From Elmis aenea (Eukaryota > Arthropoda > Insecta > Coleoptera > Elmidae), in the NCBI GenBank assembly GCA_947652605.1, contig OX393582.1:7898544-7962543 (forward strand): a stretch of DNA of 64,000 nt, read 5' to 3'. A program made the position numbers and the translations under genes. How positions within the stretch are numbered: the stretch's first letter is position 1; each line of letters begins with the position of its first letter. Positions 58,601 to 64,000 of this stretch are shown here, one piece after another. Under the pieces are notes generated by a model. It made no database searches, was not told the DNA's origin, and worked only from the letters and a program-made list of their open reading frames with translations.

Positions 58601-59240
58601 GGAACTTATTTCAAATTTAATGTTGCTAGGACAATGTAAACTCAATTTAAAACAAACTTTTGTTGTAACATTAGAGTTATTAATTGAATTAAAGAAAAAG
58701 TTCAGTTTGTATTAAATTTCAGACTACATTTAGAATACTTGCACAGCCCACTCTACAAGCATAAACAAAAACAGCCTTATAGGAGGGTAAAGTAGTTCAA
58801 AAACCGTTAGACGATAAAAAATTTGTAATTTTATTGTTTCGCGTTTAAGGAAAAAAAAATTGCCATAAAGTCATACAATTCAAAATCTATGAAAAGTTGA
58901 CTCAACCTGAACTTCTTTGGTAATCTTTGTGAAAATAACATTACTGGCGAATACTCAAGAATATTAACCAAAATTTAAAATAAAAAACGCAGTTCAACAA
59001 AAAAAAAAACTCATGTACAAGACACAATGAAAGATGTACGCGCTTACGAGTACAAATAATTAATTCAGGCATTGCGATTGTATACAAATATAATGGGCCA
59101 ATGTTGACTACTTCATAAAGTGAAAGCGACACCTGGTTCCGGAGTGATTATGTCACTTTGTGTTACTTTGGAAACTCTATGGGCCATGTACTTATTTTTA
59201 GGGCAACGTTGTCACCAAAAAACGAACTATAATCAAAACT
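55630..59240. other. No gene recognised
   Basis: The largest open frame here (55627-56028, minus) shows no known domain. 56380-56700 is moderately richer in GC and CpG but has no recognisable exon. No element ends or RNA genes seen. Confidence 0.45.
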
Positions 59241-59274
59241 GTTGACACCTTTGTCGACAAAAAAACAAGTTAAT

Positions 59275-59902
59275 TTCCATAATTTGTTTACATCCAGTAC
59301 TTTATTTATTAAATTAGAACAAAATTTTATAGAGGTTTTTTATACAGATTTTTATGCCTTATTTAAAAACCAAATTATATATTTTTTAGCGACCTTAACT
59401 TCTGAGATATGGAGTAAACTTACATTTTTTTAAATGGAAACCCTAGTTAGCTATGATTTTATGTGAAAGAGTATTTTTTTAGCTTTTCAAAAATATATAT
59501 TTGTACCTATATATTTGTTGAAAAAAACAACCGAAATATGGCCAATATTATAAAAATTACATTATCAATCTTTCACATAAAGTCCTATCCAACCAGCGTT
59601 TCAATTTTTAAAAATGTGAGTTTACTCCATATCTCGAAAGTCAAGGTGGCTAAAAAAAATAATTTTTGTTTTTAAAATTAAACATAAAAATCTGTGTAAA
59701 AAACCTATATAACATTTTCTTCTAATTTAATAAATAAAGAAGTTATAGCAAATTTTCAAAAATAATGAAATTCCAATTTTCGTCTGTAGTGCCAAAATGG
59801 AATCCGATAGAAAAAAATAGCGCAAGATACTGAAATCAGGTTTTCGCTATCTATTACTGTAACCGAGATACCCCGTAAAATATTCGAATTTGGTCCACCC
59901 TG
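59275..59902. mobile_element. Palindromic element, one end lost
   Basis: CTTTATTTATTAAATTAGAAC (about 59299), TACAGATTTTTATG and GAGATATGGAGTAAAC (about 59402) have inverse partners at 59725, 59680 and 59620, giving arms of about 170 bp. The right arm continues to TTACTGTAACCGAGAT and the end GGTCCACCCTG-TA at 59902. The matching left end is absent, so the copy is truncated on the left. No coding content. Confidence 0.72.
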
Positions 59903-59905
59903 TAC

Positions 59906-61195
59906 ACAAATTTTTAATATTTTCCTGATGCAATGTGTAGAAAATACACAAAAAAGTTCTGATTTTCAGTGAAAATTCTTATTTTAGACGGCAATGCCTT
60001 GTGACAAAAATATCAAAAAGAGACAACTGCATCTAACGATTGCTAAGAATTTGTTGATTAATGGTGGAATAAAAAAGATTGTTTCAAAGTTAGATAAGTA
60101 ACGTTCAGTTTACTTTCAGTTAACTTTTACTGCTCGACGACACAAGCCTATCTCGCAAGAAATTCTGTAATCGGAATAGAAATCGAAACTGGCTACTTTC
60201 ATGAGTTTTCTAGATCATAGGTAAGATTGTGGAAGCCGACAATCTTGTTTATCACTCGTATAGGCAGAGATATATCAAGATGAACGCTGGATTTCCGAGT
60301 ATAAGTCAGTTTCCGAACGCACTGAGGCAAGTTCTGAAGCGTTACAGAGGTCGTATGTAATGGTGCGAAGGATTAAGTACCTATAGATCTGAATATTTAA
60401 AAAATTCGAGCCCATTTCAGTGAATAACTGTCCAGGACTGGGTATCCCCAGTTCGAAGCTCATCATCAGGATGTAACTTATCTTTTAAGAGCTTAGTTGG
60501 TTACATAATCAAGAAGGGATCTGGCCAAGAAGCAAAATGTACATGATCATGTCAAATACATAAAATGTTTCGAATAAAACTGCAATTTTGTTTCCACATT
60601 AAATGAACTAATTTTGCAGTGAATTTTATCTAAATCAAAATCTCAACGCAATTTATTATTAACCTCACTACTCTTCGGAAATCATTTCACCAATTCCAAG
60701 CCTTAATATTCAAATATTCCATACATCAATTTGTTTTAGATTGTTCAACTATGGATATTTAATGTTTGTTTGTCATACCATCACTTTTAATACAAAATCT
60801 GATCTAAATCTTAAAGTTAATAAATAACAGTTGGATGAACCAATTTAAAAGCAATTAAACTACTGAACGTGATTTTACAACAGAAGTAGTTAAGTTAATG
60901 CGCAATTATATTTCAGTCTTGCTCATCAGTCACAGGTTACAGTAACAGCTAAGTGATTTTTACAAAAAAAAAAAGCACACACAAACTTTTAAATAAGATT
61001 CCTACAGACGTTCAGACGACAGTCTTGAAACTGGTCCAGTGCAAAGATTTGTTGTAAAAAAGATCATTCATTTTAATTCAACTGATTTAATTTAATAAAT
61101 GAAACTCAACTAATCTAATCATTTATGAACACTTTTGAATTTTAAAATAGGTGTTACCTAAGTGTTTTATTAAAACTATCGCCAATGAATAGTTA
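59906..61195. other. No gene recognised
   Basis: AT-rich sequence; the frame at 60275-60466 has no known domain. Confidence 0.45.
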
Positions 61196-61197
61196 TT

Positions 61198-61535
61198 TAT
61201 GTATCAAGGCCAAAAAGTACGTTTTGGCCGAGGTGCATATTACATTTTTTGTGCGATCGAATTAAAAACAATTTAAATTTTTAGTAATTTTCAAAATTAT
61301 AGGTTAGAAACTACGCGACACTCTGTCACTGACAGACGACGGCGTATGTACTGCATTACCGGCCCTCTCCTTAGCAACGGCCGTAAAAGTTACTTTTTCG
61401 GCCGTTGCTAAGGGCAACGGCCTGAAAAGTAACTTTTACGGCCGTTGCTAAGGATAGGGCCGGTAATGCAGTACTTTATGGTTGCTAACGCGTCCGTCAA
61501 ACAGCTGTTTCTAGTACGATCGCACAAAAAAGTCT
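61198..61535 (+). repeat. Hairpin-headed repeat (ATGTATCAAGGCC family), copy 2
   Basis: TTTATGTATCAAGGCC through TTAGAAACTACGCGACACTCTGTCAC (about 61325) matches 36246-36415 closely. TTTTTTGTGCGATCG at about 61240 and the inverted CGATCGCACAAAAAA at about 61518 form a 15-bp terminal-type pair that is not inverted in the other copy. The 127-bp hairpin at 61348-61474 lies between them and has no counterpart in the 36-kb copy, so it was probably gained here or lost there. Confidence 0.65.
61348..61474. repeat. 127-bp GC-rich near-perfect hairpin with nested inner palindrome
   Basis: The left arm from GTACTGCATTACCGGCCCT and the right arm ending AGGGCCGGTAATGCAGTAC are inverted over about 50 bp with very few mismatches, continuing through CCTTAGCAACGGCCGTAAAA and its inverse. 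The centre is itself a palindrome, GGCCGTTGC-TAAG-GGCAACGGCC. The unit TTAGCAACGGCC or its inverse occurs four times. The central GTTGCTAAGGGCAAC fits the RFX X-box pattern with a three-base spacer. It is not a tRNA and has no open frame. Confidence 0.85.
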
Positions 61536-61574
61536 TTACAATTACAGACGCTATTTTAGCACGATTTTAACTGC

Positions 61575-61587
61575 GTTGCTAAGCAAC
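61575..61587. promoter_or_regulatory. X-box-like palindrome GTTGCTAAGCAAC
   Basis: GTTGCT-A-AGCAAC is a perfect dyad that matches the RFX half-site pattern with a one-base spacer, 100 bp beyond the 127-bp hairpin. No gene is attached, so it may be part of the repeat. Confidence 0.3.
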
Positions 61588-61693
61588 AGGATGTAAAAGT
61601 ATTGAATAGACCAGTGTCTAACTTGTATTTTAATTCTTTATGTTAAATCAGTATTAAAAGTTTAGCACACTGGACTTAAAGAAGTTTGTATAA

Positions 61694-61763
61694 GGTTTGT
61701 TCCGACAAGCCCACGGACCATGCGAAGTACAGTCAGGATTCTGCGCAGTATCAATACATATAA
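61694..61763 (-). mobile_element. GGTTTGTTCC-family right-end fragment
   Basis: GGTTTGTTCCGACAAGC at 61694, followed by CAGGATTCTGCGCAGTATC, corresponds inverted to the right end of the full copy at 10054-10528. Homology stops near 61763. Confidence 0.75.
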
Positions 61764-61769
61764 CACGAA

Positions 61770-63440
61770 AAAAAAATGGCTCCCCATAGATTTGTGTTAG
61801 ACGGTTTCCTCTGTAATTAATTTTAAGGCTTTTAAGTAAGTATTTCCTTTGTTGTCATCGCAAAAATTTCCAAAAATAATAGGGAACGCGTTAAAAACTT
61901 TGAAAGGAGTAAATAACGTTAGGGCCAATACTTTTCTCTCTCGTCTATTCAGGATCCATTCTGGCGTTTGGGCTTAAATTAAAATTTTAGGGACTACCCA
62001 TCGTGCATGGTGATTATTTTTAAGCTATTTAACGAGTAGCAATGGAAATATTGTGGGTGTTGTTACATATTTTCAACGATCTCTAACCAACGACAATAGG
62101 TTCAAAAGCACTACTGCATATTTTAATAGTCATTAAAATTAATTACAACTAATTTATAGCAACCACCAACTGTCAAATAGTCACGAGCCATAAGGAACAC
62201 GAAACATATAATTATTATACAACATAATTGGTCGGTTTAGATAATTTATTAAAATAATACTTTGACCAGCGTTTATTTTAAACCGGTCAAAACCAGCAAT
62301 TACGTTATAATCTAAACTAATTTACAAACTAAATTTAATGGTTTCCTTCAATTAATGAATTGGCAATTATCAAGTTTGGAAAAAAAATTGGCAATGTCAA
62401 TGCAATGCGATAAATCTAATCGATTAAAAATTCCCGAATGGCGTTCTAATGGGTCTACTACCTTAAAAAAGTTTTTACTAATAATCCATTACCGTATTAA
62501 TAATATTGCTGCCGCGAGAATTCAACTTATAAATCAAACCGAAGGCCAATGGGGGAGTGTAAATGCACCCAGAAATATAAAATTCTCACGCAAGTGTAGC
62601 AATTTTTTTTGCGTAAGGTTGCGTTAACTTTAAAAGGTCGAAAATTTTAATATTTTTCGCGTAACGCTTACATAACAACAATAACTATAAACACTTCGGT
62701 TGCGATTGCAAAATTAACGAAAATATGACTTTTTCAAGGATAATCAAAGTTCAGTAGCTGATTTTGTTTTAATTATTTGTGTTACAATTTTTATTTTATA
62801 AACGCGTTGAGTTTTTATTTTAAGCCAATCCTTAAATAACGAATTTGGACTTTCATTTGTTACAACTTGTTTTCCATACGATACACTATTAGAATAAAAA
62901 TGAAGTTTTATGAACTACTTGGAAAATTAAGTTTAAATAAAATTATTAAAAAGTTACCCTAACCTTATTATTTCTTTATATTCATTTGTAGAACTAAGTT
63001 TTATGTTTTGTGAAATTTATTCAGTAATTTTGTCAGCATTGGAGTTGCCTTGCATAATTATTTATAAAAAGTTTTGAGTCGTATTCTCTGTTTTCTCTTT
63101 AGACTAAATTAGATTTATTTTTAGGGGAAAGAGCTAATACCGTGTTTTCTTACATGTTTAAAGTGTCTGATATTATGTTATTTAAAAAATGGTAAAAACT
63201 TGTATTGCAAATATTCTAATCATGTTTTTGTTTTTATGACGTTTAACCTCATGTTAATTAAAATAAACAAAATAATTCTTAAATTGGTTTAAATAGAAAC
63301 TCGAATCTAATCACACGTAAAGCAAAAGGCATGTATTTTGTTGTGGATAATGTGAAATTTGCCCGACAGTTCATCTTTTCGCAATAGTTTCAATTCAGAA
63401 TGATTTGTGACAACTGTTTTAGTTATCACAGGCTGAAATA
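61770..63440. other. No gene recognised
   Basis: The 90-codon frame at 62355-62627 has no recognisable domain. No element ends seen. Confidence 0.45.
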
Positions 63441-63447
63441 GCCTGTG

Positions 63448-64000
63448 GGTTTGTTCCGACAAGCGTTTTAAAACCAATCCATGTATAAATACATGAACTG
63501 GTTTGTTCGCATGCGTAAACTATGTACTAATAAATGTATTGGCCAATATTAGCCGTTGTTGGAACGCTTTTACGACTGGCCTAACTGTAAACAACATTTG
63601 TTTCTATTGGGTTCATAGAAATGAGCGCATCGCAAGGGTAAACACCTTAAGAATCCAGTACTAAATGGGATTGGGAGGGCGATGCATAGCTACCAGAGCT
63701 CACGCTAGATACCGAGCTTGGTGGCTGGTTGGTAAAACAACCGACTGTCATAGTAGAGGTTTCAGGTGGTTTCCTCTATGGTTAAGGCATATGCTGTGGG
63801 GCAGTACTTCCACCTATCATTGCCCATCCTTGACTATTCACATCCCTACCCATTATCCTTGTACCTCTTACGACTGAAGAGGGGGTCAACCCCCCTATAG
63901 CAGTCACTGCGCGAGCGGAAAAAACACGTGACCTTTGACCTTTTCACCCTAGATATGCGTAGTTCATGCGTGTAAAAATCCCAGCAAGAGTTCGTTCATG
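63448..64000 (+). mobile_element. GGTTTGTTCC-family copy, split by a SINE and cut by the window end
   Basis: Begins GGTTTGTTCCGACAAGCG at 63448 and follows the 10054 copy through ACTGGTTTGTTCGCATGCG, AGCCGTTGTTGGAACGC, AAACACCTTAAGAATCCAG and GCGATGCATAGCT. It is interrupted at 63712-63948 and then resumes GCGTGTAAAAATCC. Its right end lies beyond the window. Confidence 0.8.
63712..63948 (+). mobile_element. tRNA-derived SINE copy lacking the B box
   Basis: CCGAGCTTGGTGGCTGGTTGG matches the head of the SINE at 43129-43381, and TTTCAGGTGGTTTCC and CAGTACTTCCACCTA match its body. The section with the B box (about 45 bp) is deleted between the A box and the body. CTAGATA is duplicated at 63705-63711 and 63949-63955. 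Without a B box it should not be efficiently transcribed by polymerase III. If the duplication is real, the deletion arose after insertion or the copy came from a deleted source. Confidence 0.75.

Noticed and set aside
63665..63877. 70-codon open frame at the right end
   Set aside because: It spans the junction of a GGTTTGTTCC element and a SINE, so it is not a gene.

Overview
The window looks like gene-poor, repeat-dense, AT-rich DNA from an animal nuclear genome, most likely an insect and perhaps a beetle. The signs are non-LTR retrotransposon remnants, hAT-type DNA transposons with 8-bp target duplications, a tRNA-derived SINE, Helitron-like ends, a tandem satellite, and many short elements ending in TA-CAGGGTG, a terminus common in insect genomes. 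The insect/beetle assignment is inference. I recognise no complete host gene; the window could be intergenic or inside very large introns.

Layout. 1-3661: a fragment of a palindromic element, a 530-bp foldback element, and a 5'-truncated but open non-LTR reverse transcriptase with a (TAT)n tail. 5.3-10.5 kb: a hAT fragment, an 848-bp hAT deletion derivative (target duplication GTAATTAG, degenerate transposase C-terminus), a TA-flanked inverted-repeat element, and three copies of a family ending in GGTTTGTTCC. 11.6-18.4 kb: a repeat pair, an unexplained GC-richer patch with a small secreted-peptide-like frame, an X-box/CCAAT cluster, short palindromes, and two Helitron-like 3' ends. 20-27.6 kb: two inverted-repeat elements and a CpG-richer patch.

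27.9-31.8 kb is a satellite of 21 monomers of about 184 bp. Twelve central monomers are almost identical; the flanking ones are diverged and fall into recurring A, B and C types. 33.1-34.05 kb is a three-layer nest in which two small elements, each with its own 8-bp duplication, sit inside an older hAT copy. 34.8-41.0 kb holds a composite palindromic element (inverted copy at 55.0 kb), a hairpin repeat, a CpG-rich promoter-like patch and an 881-bp palindrome.

41.6-46.5 kb contains a jockey-like pseudogene with a SINE in its 3' UTR, a 761-bp palindrome between direct repeats of about 67 bp, and an RNase H-type retrotransposon tail. 47-60 kb is mostly featureless AT-rich DNA with scattered element ends. 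61.2-61.6 kb carries a very regular 127-bp GC-rich hairpin with RFX/X-box-like cores. The window ends in a GGTTTGTTCC element broken by a second, B-box-less SINE.

The parts do not form a pathway. They record repeated insertion, nesting, inversion and tandem amplification. I found no convincing new gene system; the strongest unusual structures are the satellite, the nested hAT stack, the loop-inverted palindrome pair, and the 61.4-kb hairpin.
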